From: Dactylonectria macrodidyma
Taxonomy: Eukaryota > Ascomycota > Sordariomycetes > Hypocreales > Nectriaceae
Direction of reading: 5' to 3'
DNA: 64,000 nt
Assembly (NCBI GenBank): GCA_020744425.1
Contig: JAGMUV010000002.1
Location: 1,966,501-2,030,500 of the forward strand
The notes under the pieces were generated by a model that was given only the letters and a program-made list of their open reading frames with translations, ran no database searches and was not told where the DNA came from. A program made the position numbers and the translations under genes. Below, piece after piece: positions 10,701-23,669 of the stretch (position 1 is the stretch's first letter; each line of letters opens with the position of its first letter).

Positions 10701-13603
10701 GCGAGCCTCAGCGAGCTGCTGGCTGGCAATAAGACGCTGACCTGGAGACATAGCCTTCTTCAGCTTCTCGTAGTCATCACCAACGCATTTCTCAGCTGTG
10801 GCGATAGAAAACGCGCTTGGGCCAGCCTCGGCCTCTCCTTGAACCACCACGGGAAGGGTCGGCAGTTTACTGTGAGACACCTTTCCATGGTCCCGGAAGA
10901 AGTGGAGCAGCTGCTGACACTGTGTTCGGACTCGCTGGATGAAATTGACCAGATCCCTGTAGGCGGCCGGGCGTTCCGATACTACTATGCGCTGCAGGTT
11001 GTCAAGGTAACGCGCAGAGTCGCTCTCAGTCTTGCAGTTCTTCGCATATTCGTCTAGAACGGCGCATGCGGTGAGCTGAGTAGATGAGAAGGCGGATGAA
11101 AGTCCAGGCACTAGCAGCGCGTCGTAATCATCGAGGTTTGGTGCGGGAACGACAGACATGATTAAGCCCATTGCTTTGGCTGCCGAGATGCGAGATCGTA
11201 TCAGCACATCCATACCAACAAGGTCGACATCGCCTTGCATCATGTGGCCATCAACATCGTGAGTCAGACTGCTAGTTGGTACCTCATCAACCTTGGTCGA
11301 TTTGCGTCGGCGCTTGGGTGCTCGGTCCGAACCATCAGGCGAGGATAGCTTTCGTGGGACGTGTTGAATAACGCCTGGCATCGAATAGGTGCCTCCAGAT
11401 GGCTTCTGAAAGAGGGTGGCGTTCATGGGAATTGGGTTACGCGAGACTCCAATGGGGTGCAACGTCAGTTGCATCATAGGATCTATATGCGCGCCAAACT
11501 CATCAGCAAGAACAGCTGGGTTCTTAGCTAAGCTGCCAACCAAGGCAGTCCACAAGTCCATCGACATGTTGAGAGCATCCTTGTCTCTCTCTACCAGGAT
11601 GTTTTGGAATATCAGCCTCAAGATCCTGCCGTTGAGCCAACCTTGGGATGTATCGTCGCCGAGGTTGGCAAAGGTCAGGAGGGCTTTCAAAACGGCTATG
11701 CGAACGGATGTGATAGTATGTCGCAGGAATGGGTAGAGGCGGGGCACGAGGAGGGTGAAGGATCGTTCATCGTCCTGGGCCGCAGATGTTTTCATGGCAT
11801 CCAGTACCTCAGGGAAGCTGCAGAGAGTAGCTAGCAAGTCCATAATTCGGCCAGTACTTGCACTCAAGTCATCGCCAAGGTTTGAGAGACTTTCCCAGAT
11901 GATGTTGACAAGACCATCCAGTTTTCCCGGGCGCATCATGACAAACTCTTTTGCCATTGGAATGAGGGTGGCCGCACTGACAGAACGAACGTCGTCGTCC
12001 ATATCACCAAGGCCCTTCATGACGGCTCGGATGACGCCGTCAATCATGTCACCATCCTTAAGAAGCAAGTCTTTCCGGACTGCCACGACGTATCTCAGGC
12101 CAACCATGCCACCATGGCAGACAGCCCAGACTGGGCGGTCGAGCTTGAGATCATCCTGCATGGCCATCCGGTAGAGAATTTTGTAGGTGCTGTAGACTGA
12201 TACCGAGGGAAGGTGCTTCAAAACGGAGCCCAAAGATTGACCAATCGTCTCCCTAATAGGCGCAACTGAAGTATCGGAGCTGTAGTCGGTAAAGCGGTCG
12301 AGCATGAGGACGCAGCAGAGGCGGCATGCCAGGTCATCAAGCCATTTGCGATTGAGAGCATCGTTTTCTGCTCTCGTTTTCGCATGCCTTCTCCCAGCGC
12401 CTCCACCATGAGCGCGTATTACCTCCCGCAATCCCATTGCTGCTCCGTGGCGTGTCTCCCAAGAAGGGTCGAAAATATCCACCTTGAGGAAGTCGCATAG
12501 ACGTTCGTAAGGCCATTCTGAACCGTCCACTGTGTCCTCGGCCTCTAGTTCTGACTTGATAGGGATGACGGGGCCCTTGAATTCGCTCACGACCTTGGTG
12601 TCCTCGTCGAGGTCGGCGGGTCGTTCGAGGTTGAAGTAGTCGTTGACTTTCCCGTTCTTCTTGGCCTCCCCGTCGGCGGTGTGAGCGTCGTCGGCAAGGT
12701 TTTCAGATCCTGAAGTCAACGACCGCCTAACAGAAAGATCACCGAAGCTGGCTTTTCCCTGTGAAGCCTTCATAGCTTCTCGTTTCCGTTTCCGCTTCAA
12801 GACATTCAGTTGTCTCGAGCTCAATTGAGACTCTTCTGATGGTTGGCTCGGGCCGGCACCGTCAGCTCGGCTCACGCCGTTGCCATTGCTGGAATCTGGC
12901 ACGTCCTTCGAAGGGGCTTCCACGCCAGAAAATGGCATCTCCTCGTCCTCAAACTTCCTGCCGAGTAGACCCAATCGCCCTATGAGAGTCTTCTTCTGAT
13001 GCGCCAAGCGATCTTGGGGGTCCAGTGATGCGAGATTGTACTCGATTCCACCACCTCGTAGCAGTTCTCGGCCGTGCATAAGGATCTTCTCAACGTCGAG
13101 CGATTCTAGCTTGAAAAAGTCATCCTCGGGTAAAGCTGAGTCTTTGTCCTCATCTTCCTCCTCTTTCTTAATGTGGCCATTCTCGCCGGTGGCTTCTTCT
13201 TTTTTGGGCTCCTCCGGTTTGGATTCACTAGGGGCATCGTCGGCGTTGGGGTCATGTAGAGGGGCATTATCTACAATTTTTCCAATCGCCGACGCAGCAG
13301 TCCGCCTTGTCTCCCATTCTTTGTGGCGCAGATACGGTACAACGCGGGAAAGGAGGTTGAAGATTTCATCTGGATGTTGCTTCTGCCAATCGGCGAGTTG
13401 ATTTACAGCAGTGTCTCGGATTAGTCTTGTACTCCCCGTCTCGAGGATCCTAATTGTCAGTTAGCAACGACCGTTTCGGCTTGTAATCTACCCATGTGAT
13501 AGATGAGAATATGTGCTCACGTGACTAGTCTGTCGAGTCTATGAGGGTGTTAGCTTGGACTACGAGCTTGGATGACAGGGATGAAGGCTGACCTTGATGC
13601 CAT
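7785..13603 (-). CDS. mot1: TBP-associated Snf2-family ATPase Mot1 (BTAF1)
   Basis: Three coding exons: 13603-13593 (11 nt), 13538-13521 (18 nt) and 13449-7785, giving 1,897 residues. The two tiny exons supply MASRLDRLVT, which runs into ILETGSTRLIRDTAVNQLADWQ, the conserved start of the Mot1 HEAT domain. Mot1 removes TATA-binding protein from DNA using ATP and so redistributes TFIID. HEAT repeats fill about the first 1,250 residues, with a charged insert near 70-200. The Snf2 ATPase follows: Walker A in DDMGLGKTLQT (about residue 1330), Walker B as DEGH (the Mot1-type box), the GTPIQNN motif, and a helicase C-terminal domain with TTSVGGLGLNLTGADTV and DRAHRIGQ. The protein ends in an acidic tail. 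Length matches the family (about 1,870 in yeast). Nuclear. It diverges from SMC3. Confidence 0.97.
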
Positions 13604-14724
13604 TTTGTCTTAAAGTTGAGTGCGCCAATAGGGTCGGCATTCATGGCATTTCGTTCTCTGTAGCCGGTATGTTAGTAACCGCAGGGTTGTGAGAGGTGGT
13701 TATTTAAGAAGCACCGAGGCCAGTCATTTAGAACCCGACGGCGCGGGACCGTGTAGCGCGACGTGACAGCATACGGTGGAGACACCAGGATGGGATGCAC
13801 ATATCCGAAGACGATGTATCTTGGAAGCAAACAGAGCCGACCCCGGGTTGGTAGTGTAAGGGATTCAGGGGAACACCAAGGGTGATTCATAGCCACTGCG
13901 ATCAAGGCACGGACGCTTGATGGAGAGACAAGAGGATGATGAACTACCCATCCACCCATGCATGGCGCAACGGTGACAGTACAAGTGTGGGGAAGCTGAT
14001 CGGGATTGAAGGTGCCGGCTGACGGAAAATAATGAAGAAAAAAAATCGGCTGACGCGCTCAAGGGGCGCCGAGGTGACTTACCTGAGTTAGAAGTGGTGC
14101 AAGTGTATGGATGAAGCTATGGATGCACGTCGTAGTACTGGGTGGTAGACTCCAGGGACTAGGTGTTGTGCGCCTGGGCTAAAGAAGCACTGACTGGTGA
14201 GTCCCCAGCCCAGTTCCGCAGGAACAGCAATCGCAAATCGGCGATCGTCGAAGGCGCATGCGGCGAGATTTTGACAGGCGATGAGGGCGATGAGGGCAAT
14301 CGGGGGGCTGCGATAAAGACTTGTGGCAAGATGGGCGATGCGAGGCGATCGGGAAAATGCGATCTAGCGGGCGAAAAGGGATAGATATCAGGTCGTATCG
14401 GTTGGTGACGTTGTTTCCTGGGTCCGCTCCGGTTGGCCCGGTTGCGGAATATGACGCCTGGTGGTTTTTGGGCCAGGTTGCGACGGGAGGAATGGCAGCA
14501 GCAGCTGGGGGATGCCTGAGGTGTAGTGTAGTGTAGTACAGGTGATTACAGCACGGGGAGCGTGGAGCGGGCGCAGTGTAAGTGTGCGGCAAGCAAGCCT
14601 GCTCTAAGAACGAACTGTTCTCTTAAAAAATGTGACGGATCGAATGTGAATGCACAGTAAAAAAAGTGGACAGGCGCGGGATTCGGGTCTGCGACAGCCG
14701 GCGCTGGGATGGTTGATTTTTGGT

Positions 14725-14776
14725 GTTGGTTGGTTGGCTGCTGGCTGGTTGGCTGGCTTGCTGGCTGGCTGGCTGG
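14725..14776. repeat. TGGCTGGC/TGGTTGGC-type simple tandem repeat
   Basis: About six imperfect copies of a tggctggc/tggttggc unit (4-8 bp period). It creates apparent open frames full of Gly-Trp-Leu-Ala in all three forward frames, which are not real genes. Confidence 0.8.
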
Positions 14777-15209
14777 GCCTCGAACGGCTGGGTGCGTTTG
14801 GAGAGCTGCGGTGGTGCTGGAGCTGGAGCTGCTGCTGCGGTCCCGGTGGCCAGCTGGGAAAATCGGGGTGGAGGGCAGGCCGGACATTCTATATGTGTAT
14901 GCTGTATTTTTATACACGCGGCGCGGCTTTGCCAACAGGCCAACGGTTTCCCTCGCTGCGCTCGCCTAATTTCCCTCTTGCCTCGCTAGCGTCATTTCTG
15001 GCTCCCCTGCCGCCTCCCCTGCTGGCTGGCCTGTTCCCTCGGGTGTCCACTGCCTACCCCACTGGGGCTGGTGCTGAGGGATTGAGCTGGGGCTTGACGG
15101 CCTGGCACTCTGGATAACGCTGAATACCCGCCTCGACGCCCACTTCGACACCCACCCACCAGCCTCAAAGTGGATCTCGCGCGTCACTCGCCGCTCAGAA
15201 GGGGGGTTT

Positions 15210-15250
15210 GGGACTTGGACGGGACTTGACGGGACTTGACGGGACCCTGA
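15210..15250. repeat. gggacttgac 10-bp tandem repeat
   Basis: Two exact copies of gggacttgac (15221-15240), flanked by near copies on both sides, lie about 1.9 kb upstream of SMC3. Confidence 0.75.
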
Positions 15251-17102
15251 CGACGAGCATCGCACCCAGCATCCCAGTGTCCAGACAGCCCTTTTTTTTT
15301 TCTACTGGCTGTGATTGGCCGCTCTCGCTACTGTGTGTGTGCTCTTTGCACTTTGGAGCCCAAACCTGACCCATGCCAGTGGTACCCTCAGCCCGTTGCC
15401 TGCTTTTTTCTCTCCTGGCTGCAGATGCATCTCGCCCAGAGCCTCAAAAGCTTCAGCCGGCGTCCTACCCTAAAGCCCCCGGTTTGACACGGCCCTCATC
15501 TACGACTGCGTCCAGGACACATCCATCAGACTTTTATTCAGTGTTTTCAAACTGCAATGAGCCGTGTGACTCGCGGCAGGCTATTCTGTACAATTTCGCT
15601 GGGGTCACGTCGACTTACTGTATTCCCGTCTATTCCGTCGCCTTCAACATTCGGCGGAAAATGCTTAAACTCAGTTGCCTAGGTGTTTGTTCAAATAGCA
15701 AAACAAGTAGCCTCCATGTAATGCAACATCAAATGACAGAAGAACGCGTGCTGTGCATACTTCCAAGGCACCATGCAGAGATTGCCTGAATTCACCGAAA
15801 ATGTCCATCATCGCCTTGCTATCAGCCTCAGACCATAGCATCTGGTCAACGGGCTGCGGCCTAGGCTGATCGCTGCCTTCCACGACCCCACCACCTCGGG
15901 ACAAAAACACATGTTCAAGCACACACATAAAGACGGTGATTCGACGAGGCCTTCTCACGCGACACATCAACTGGTTGGTCGAAATGCGGGCGCAACCTAG
16001 AGTACCTATATCTGAACTCTCCCGGATCTTGATGGGTTGCGGCCTCGGCAACCCTACATGGTACATAGTACAGTGGCAGTAACGTGTTGCTGGACGCACG
16101 GCAGCTTGAGGACAGAGCCAGGAGCAAGTATTCGTAGTACAGCCTTTCGAATGCTTTGCCCACTCTGCCTACCTGCTCCGCACATTTGCAGGTGGAACAT
16201 GCTGGGAGGTGGGTCGATCGATCTCACGGTACAGCGGTGAAGTTCTGGGCCTCTCTGTCAACCAGTCCCAGATACTCACCAATCCTGGGCAGAGACGAGT
16301 AAACGCGATTGCCGATGCGTCCTTGATATGGTCGCAACCCATTTCCATCGGACGCTCTCTCCTGAGCACGCATGGCATTATGTAAATGATTCGCCCAGGG
16401 CATTCTGCTTCAAACACTAAGAATTCACGCATTGACATGGCCGCCATCTTGGACCTTGTCCGTGATTAGCTTCCGTGTACTGCAGCGAAGTGAGCTCAAA
16501 CTGTGGCTTTTTTCTTCCTGGCTGATGCACCAGGACAACACTCAAGTGGCTGTCCGCCTTCCGATGCTTAGTACAGAATGGGTATGACGCCACTATTCAC
16601 TGCAGAGGAACCACCTGCTTCAGTCCTGCTTTGGCCGGAAGCACCAGCAAAGTTAGATACGAGGTCGCATAATCGCAGCAGTTGAGGCTCATGCCCTCTC
16701 AATGGCTCCTTAGTCTTTCAACATCATGTCCGCACATCGATGGCCGTCACATTGTGCTGCGTTCCGATCGCCAGCAGGGGTTGAAGGGACTGAGGCCAAG
16801 CTTTGGATAACGGGCACGGGCCACCTGCCAGAAGCCAACGGGGCTGACAGGATGGGATGAGGAAAAAGACGGCGAGCTCCACACCTGATATCCAAGGCAG
16901 AAACCCACGTCGCAATCGCCGCCATAACGCGAAAGCCCACTCTTGATCGCGGCCCCAAAGTTGACGCGTCGAATCGCATCAATTCGCATCCCAAGCTCCC
17001 AAGCGCCAAAAAAACCACAGTCAGCGCCGGGACTGTGCCGTGTCTTGCAGACAAGCTCTCTCACTCTCACATGTTGCGCAACAAGCGCCGGCGCAGCTCA
17101 TC

Positions 17103-20100
17103 ATGTATATCAAGCAGATCATCATCCAAGGCTTCAAGAGGTAAGATGTAATCCCCGCCCTCATCCTCGTCGTCCTCGTCGTCCTCGTCTTTCTCCCGCG
17201 CTCCCCTCCTGCGTGTGCATCTCCGATGCTGACGCCCCTCACAGCTATAAGGAACAGACCGTCATTGAGCCCTTCTCCTCCAAGACTAATGTCATCGTCG
17301 GTCGCAATGGCTCCGGAAAGAGCAACTTCTTCGCCGCCATCCGCTTCGTGCTCAGCGATGCCTATACCCAGATGAGTCGCGAGGAGCGCCAGGGTCTTCT
17401 CCACGAGGGCTCAGGCTCTGCCGTCATGTCCGCCTATGTCGAGATCATTTTCGATAATAGCGATGATCGATTCCTCACTGGAAATAAGGAGCTTGTCCTG
17501 CGCCGTACCATTGGTCTCAAAAAAGATGAATATTCCGTTGATCGCAAAGTCGTCACGAAGACCGATGTGATGAACCTGCTCGAAGCCGCAGGCTTCTCGC
17601 GATCGAACCCCTACTACATCGTACCCCAGGGCCGAGTGACTGCCCTGACCAACATGAAGGAGTCTGACCGATTGAACCTGCTGAAGGAAGTGGCCGGAAC
17701 CCAAGTCTATGAACAACGCCGTGCCGAGTCGTTAAAGATCATGAACGAGACGAACAACAAGCGAGAAAAGATCGACGAGCTGCTGGAGTACATCAAGGAA
17801 CGACTAAGTGAGCTCGAGGAGGAGAAGGAAGAGCTCCGAGGCTTCCAAGACAAAGACCGAGAGCGACGATGTCTCGAGTACGCCTACCACCATCGCGAGC
17901 AGGTCACTATTCAGTCGGCTCTCGAAGATCTTGACAACGCTCGACAGGACGGCCTCGACTTCTCTGATACCAGTCGACAGGAGTTTTTGGACGGAGAAAA
18001 GACCATTTCCAGACTCGATGCTGAGATCCACAAGCTGGAGAGGGAGATGGAGCTTCTGCAAATCGACCGAAAACAACTGGAGGAAGACCGCCGTGACGGC
18101 GCCAAGAACTTGGCCAAGATCGAAATGAAGGCAAAGAACCTGAAGGAAGGGCAGTCCGCCCAAGAGCAGGCCCGAGCCCAGCACTCCGCTGACCTGGAGT
18201 CTGTCAAAGCAGAGATCGCCGCTAAAGAGAACGAGCTCTCGTCCATCCTACCCCAATACAACCAAAGAAAGGCTTCCGAGGACGAAATACGGCGGCAGCT
18301 GGATACGGTCGAGGCAACGAGGACGCGACTCTTCGCCAAACAGAGCCGCGGCTCAAGGTTCAAGAACAAATCTGAACGAGACGCATGGTTGAGGCAGGAG
18401 ATCAATGAGTTAGACCTGACGCTCAGCACTCAGAAGGCGAACAAGATCGATGCCGACGAGGAGGTGGCCAGGGTTTTGCAATCCATTGGCCAAACTGAGC
18501 AGGAAGTGGCCGATTTGCGGTCGCGTTTGGCTAACTGGAGTGGTGAGAGAGCGATTCTAGCGGACGAAGCAACCAAGGCGCGCGACACTCTAGACAAACT
18601 CAATGACGACAGAAAGGCTGTCCGGCGCGAGGATGACAAGCTGAGCTCGGTCATCTCAAACGCCCGCCAGGAGAGAGATCACTCGGAACGCGAACTATCT
18701 CACACGATGGATGGAGCTACTGCTCGTGGTTTGGCTACTATTCGACGCTTGAAGCAAGACCGCGATATACCAGGGGCCTATGGCACGCTGGCCGAGCTCC
18801 TTCAAGTCAGCGACGCCTACCGACTTCCCGTCGAGCAGATTGCGGGTGCAAGCCTCTTCCACTACGTCGTCGACAACGCTGAAACCGCTACTTACCTCGC
18901 GGACACACTGTTCAGGCAGCGTGGAGGCAGAGTGACGTTCATGCCACTCGCCCAACTACGTCCCCGAAAGATGAATCTTCCGAGGTCAAATGATGCTGTA
19001 CCTCTTCTGAGCAAAATTACCTACGACCCAAAGTTCGAAAAGGCGTTCCTTCAGGTGTTTGGAAAGGTAGTTGTGTGCCCCAATTTGACCGTTGCTGGCC
19101 AATACGCTAGGAGTCACGGTGTCGATGGTATCACGGCAGAGGGTGATACCACCAACAAGAGGGGTGCAATGACTGGTGGATACATCGACCCTCGCAAGTC
19201 TCGTCTTGAAGCTGTCCAGGCGGTGAACAAGTGGCGCGAGGAGTACGAGGAGCTCATTGCCCAGTCCCGCGATATTCGCACCCAGGTAGAACTAAAGGAC
19301 CAAGAGATCACTGCAGCGATGTCTGAAGTTCAGAAGTTCGAGCAAAAGCTGCGTCAAGCTGATGACGGCTTCGAGCCACTGAAGCACGAACTGCGGAACA
19401 AGTCGGCGCACCTTGAGAATGAACGCAGCCACTTTGACTCCGCCATCAAGCGCCGGGATGCTGTTGAGAAGAACATGAATGGGTTCATGGAAGAAATCGC
19501 TGCTCACGAAGCGGAAGTGGGAACCGACTTCAAGAAGAGCCTTACACCTTCGGAGGAGAGGCAACTAGAGGAACTCAGTGGCAATGCGCAAGAACTGCAG
19601 AAGCAGTGGAACGACATTAGCAAAACTCGCCGGGACCTGGAGCGACGGAAGCAGCTGCTCGAAGTTGACCTTCGACAGAACTTGCAGATGAAGTTGGATC
19701 AACTCAACAGCCTGGCCTTTGAAAACTCTGCATCGGGCTCTTCAGCGGGCGGCCTGAAGGAAACACAGAGAGAACTGAAGAAAGCGCAAAAGGTTCTCAA
19801 ATCTGTTGAGGCGAGTCTCCACGAGATAGAAAGTAAGATGGACAATGCACAGCTTCGCTTGGAGCAGCTGGGTACAAACAAGACAGAGCGAGAGCAGACA
19901 CAACAGGAACTCTCGGCCAGGATCGAGAAGCAACAGAAGAGGATGGACAAGAGCCTCCGAAGGAAAGCTCTTCTTACGACGCAAGCGGCGGAGTGCGCCA
20001 AGAACATTCGAGATCTTGGCGTTCTTCCAGAGGAAGCGTTCGACAAGTACGAGAATATGGAAGCTAAGACGGTGCGTGGTGTTCTAGAACCATTTATGGA

Positions 20101-20913
20101 TATCGACAAGCTAACTCTATTTTGCAGATTACAAACAAGCTGAAGCGGGTGAACGAGGCGTTGAAGAAGTACAAGCACGTCAACAAGAAGGCGTTTGAGC
20201 AGTACAACAACTTCACGACTCAGCAAGATCATCTGATGAAGCGACGCAAGGAGCTCGACGCCTCCCAAAGTTCCATCGAAGAACTTGTCGAGCATCTGGA
20301 TCGACGCAAGGACGAGGCGATCGAGCGCACTTTCAAGCAAGTATCGAAAGAGTTCGCCACCATCTTCGGAAAGCTGGTACCGGCCGGCCATGGTCGCCTC
20401 GTCATTCAGCGAAGGACCGATCGTCGACAGGAGCCTGAAGAGTCTGATGAAGAAGCCCGTGGAAGCGTCGAGAACTATATTGGCGTCGGAATCAGTGTTT
20501 CTTTCAACTCGAAGCACCTGGACGAGCAGCAAAAGATTCAGCAGCTCAGTGGTGGTCAAAAGAGTAAGCTTGGATGCATCAACCGGTTGATAGAAAAGCG
20601 GCTAACATGGATAGGTTTGTGCGCCTTGTGCTTGATTTTCGCACTCCAGCAGACCGAGAGCAGTCCCATGGTCATCTTCGACGAGGTGGATGCCAACTTG
20701 GATGCTCAGTACCGAACTGCTGTAGCGGGTCTACTAGACTCTATTTCGAACGAGATCGGAACGCAGTTCATCTGCACCACCTTCCGGCCGGAGATAGTCC
20801 ACGTTGCAGACAAATGCTACGGTGTGACGTTCCGCAACAAGACCAGTTCAATCAACTGTGTTAGCACTGAAGACGCGCTCAACTTCGTCGAGGGTCAAGC
20901 GAAGCCAGCCTAA
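17103..20913 (+). CDS. smc3: cohesin ATPase subunit Smc3
   Basis: Four coding exons: 17103-17140, 17245-20071, 20128-20563 and 20615-20913, giving 1,199 residues. The start MYIKQIIIQGFKSYKEQT is the canonical SMC3 N-terminus and needs the 38-nt first exon; a longer frame reading back to 16943 runs through the first intron and is not the protein. Walker A GRNGSGKS is at residues 32-39. The two lysines that Eco1-type acetyltransferases modify fall at K105 and K106 (GLKKDEYSVD), the same numbers as in human SMC3. The hinge lies at about 515-670 between long coiled coils. The signature LSGGQKS (1095-1101) is split by the last intron, and Walker B FDEVDANLDA follows. Smc3 pairs with Smc1 and the kleisin to form the cohesin ring that holds sister chromatids. 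Nuclear, almost certainly essential. Confidence 0.98.
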
Positions 20914-22436
20914 CGGCGGAACGTCAGCGTTGACTGGTCTGGGATGTAATCTGGATTGTACCTAGGTAGCACTGCGGATGGAGAACCGGCGTTGGGGTTG
21001 CAAGGATTTTATGCGGTAACGAATGTGTTTCTGGGTGCCCTTTTGTTCTGGTAGACGTTGGATGGGGATGACATTGCTCTGAGCCGCGTCGTGCTGAGAC
21101 GAATACCTATTTGTATCAACAAGCCAGTCATTTCATGGTGTAGAAATTTGCAAATTTGCAACTCTTGGGTTCAAAATGCATAAATCGTCTTGTATGGTGT
21201 GTAGGTATGATCAGGTAAACTGACGCATGAATGTTATCATCTTCACCTCTTACGATCATGTCGCCGCAGCCTTGAAACGACCGAACCTGCAGCACAGGAG
21301 TATCATTGATATTTAAAAGTTAGGGAATGTACCTCAAAGTCTTGAAGTAACCCATCTGGGATCACAGCTATCCGCTGCAATGGATGCCAGCGTAAACCCC
21401 TTCCCTGATCAGACGTTAGTTAACTACACTACCTTTACCTGTAGGATTGTTATCAACTCTTTCTCGCTGATGATACCTAAGTGGAGAAAGAGGGTTATGC
21501 CACTGCAAGCCAAGTCATCTCCAAATTTGAAAAACTGGACAATTATGCTTGGTTATGGTAGCATTGCGTGTCTTCATATATTCCAACGATGCCATCACCA
21601 GCACATACGACCATAGCTCTTAGAAAATACGGGATCCCGTCCGCTCTCCCTTAGTCAAACTGAGAAGCGGTGGATTAGTACTCGGGTCGGTGACGACCGG
21701 GGAATCCCCTCTGTTGTATGTTTTTGGTTGTCTCTTCTGTGATCTCCCTTTTTGCTGTTGCGATGTCTGTCTGGCTTGCGAATGTGGTACTGTCCTCGGC
21801 CTTGGGACGCATCCTCGTCTGAAGCATCTCAGCCCCCAACTGTTGAAACAATTGGGGCAAGATCAAGAGGACTGAAAGGGTAGCGCCTTCGAACAGGCCC
21901 CGAAAGTATTACGTACGAGGGAGAACCGCCAGCGGGCTCTCATGGCGCATGATGCTCTCGTTGACCCAGGATCCCGTCATAGCATGGTTCCCGGCTTGTT
22001 TCTTCGTTCCGTGACTAGTTTTTGATACAATACCAGAAAGGATTGTTCCCCCACTTTTATAGGCATTGGGACAATGCTTGAGGAGTTAGTCGGCTCGGTA
22101 GTTTCGTTAAGTTGAGATCCTCAACGTTTACTGGATTGGCCGAGACTTCATAGTTGTAATTCCCTTCGTCTAGGTTCTCTGTCGAAATGGCGCGCTTTGA
22201 ACCCGCAGAACCCTGCTATGAGGAGATAACGGTGGGGAGGCGATTGCCGCAAGGTACCGACTTCAATGGGTTGGGAAACATTGGCAGGCACAGCCATGAT
22301 AGATATAGATGTGGATGAATAGGGTTATCACGTATGGTAGAAGAACCGCAGCACATATAAGCCGTTGAATTCTGTACAGCAAGTATACATGGTAATTGTA
22401 CACGCAGCACTCAAGGGCTGCCCTGTTTTCCTTCTT
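20914..22436. other. intergenic between convergent SMC3 and mL46 genes
   Basis: SMC3 (plus) and the mL46 gene (minus) converge here, so this 1.5 kb holds both 3' ends. It is fairly A/T-rich. I see no gene; the open frames (for example 21380-21616 and 21690-21875) have no recognisable character. Confidence 0.5.
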
Positions 22437-23669
22437 CTACCTGTCTGCCATCATGTTGTGGACGCCTTGGAAGTACTCGGGAGACAGCTCCTTCTTGAGC
22501 TCCTCGCGCGTGAGCCACTTGTAGTCAGAGTAGCCGAAGCGGTTGCCTTCTAGGTCAGCCTGTCCGGCCATGATCCGGCCCTTGAGGAAGAATATCTTCT
22601 GACCCCTCTTCTCCACGGTGCCGTCAGCCTTGATCACAGGCTTGGTGACGACGTGGGCGACGGGCACGCGGCCGACGACCCAGGTGTTCATATTGACACC
22701 GGCGGCCTCGTCAAGAGTTCGCTTGGCGGACTGGCATCATGTTAGCGGTTGTGTTTGTGCTCAGCTACAAGCTGAAGAAATCGGAGGAGGGAAAATTGGT
22801 GTATATCAACTCACCTCGTGCAAGTTCTGATCCTTGGGAATCACGTCAGCAGGGAAGACCCAGCCGTCCTCACTCTTGACGACCAGGTACAGCGTGCGGT
22901 CGAGCTGGCGGTCGAGTCTGCGCACGTCGCCCTTCTTGTCTGCCTCGGTGACGCGGCTGACTGGGGGCTCGACGGGGATGACGTCCTCGGGGTTGATGAC
23001 CTCGGCGTCGTCGCTGACGCGGGCTTCGGCGTCCTTGAGCAGGGCCTTGACGATGCTCTCCTGGTTGCTGAGCTCGTCGCCGACGCGGAGCTCGTCGTCC
23101 CAGGCCTGGGAGCTCTTGCCGTTGTAGATACCCAGCTCCTTGGCCACGGTGCCCTTGCGGTCCTGGACCTTGAGGTTCCAGTCGAGACGACGGGCCGTGT
23201 CGGGCTTGTAGTAGATGCTGGTGATGAAGGGCGTGTTGAGGCGCTCCTCGAGGCGCTTCTGGTAAAAGAAGAAGGCGTTCTCAAAGGGGTGCAGCTTGCG
23301 CGTCACCAGTGGCGGCCGAGTGAGGATCATGCCGGAGCGGACGTCATACGGTAGCGGCGCGGCGGGGTGAGAGGCGGCCGGCGAGGCATCGGAGCTGGCG
23401 GGGGCCACAGCAGCAGTGGGGGGGGCCGCGGAGGAGTAGAGACGGGAGGGGACTCTGGAGAAGGCGAGGGAGGAGGTGGAGGAGGCGCATCGGGCGCAGA
23501 CGCTGGGCGATGCTGTTCGGCGACGGGGGCTCGTGGTCAGCTCGGCCTCTTTTTCCCGCCCTTCTCAGTGTAGCGCACAACGACCCTCGCTGTGCGGCCA
23601 ATTGGGCGAATGCGACTTACTGGAGAGGACGGCCTGCACGGCGCGTCTGCCCCTACTTGAGGCTGTCAT
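22437..23669 (-). CDS. mitochondrial large-subunit ribosomal protein mL46 (MRPL17 type)
   Basis: Three coding exons: 23669-23621, 23512-22815 and 22730-22437, giving 346 residues. Exon 1 (MTASSRGRRAVQAVLS) and the start of exon 2 (SPSVCARCASSTSSLAFSRV) form a basic, Ser/Arg-rich, acid-free mitochondrial presequence, so translation starts at 23669 rather than at the in-frame GTG inside exon 2. The body has the mL46 features: a GMILTRPPLVTRKLHPFENAFFFYQKRLEERLN block, a middle region, and a Nudix-like C-terminal fold (GWVFPADVIPKDQNLHE, then AGVNMNTWVVGRVPVAHV and QKIFFLKGRIMAGQ). The Nudix catalytic box is absent, as usual for this family. The protein belongs to the mitoribosomal large subunit. 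Its gene converges with SMC3. Confidence 0.93.

Larger units (their letters stand above)
13604..17102. other. 3.5-kb divergent intergenic region between MOT1 and SMC3
   Basis: No gene is supported. The stretch holds the two promoters, low-complexity tracts (14725-14776, 15210-15250), a T-rich run near 15290-15301 and many short open frames with Trp/Gly/Leu- or Pro-rich repeat translations on both strands. It may contain non-coding leader exons of MOT1 or SMC3, but I cannot place them. Confidence 0.55.

Noticed and set aside
14650..15117. 155-codon plus-strand frame and its two overlapping companions
   Set aside because: All three arise from the tggctggc simple repeat, which is open in every forward frame.
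16943..17244. N-terminal extension of SMC3 from 16943
   Set aside because: The frame reads through intron 1 and does not include the conserved MYIKQIIIQGFKS start, which lies in another frame at 17103-17140 and joins by canonical splice sites.
22818..23354. 178-codon plus-strand frame inside the mL46 gene
   Set aside because: Antisense shadow; Val/Leu/Asp-rich repeat character typical of reversed coding sequence.
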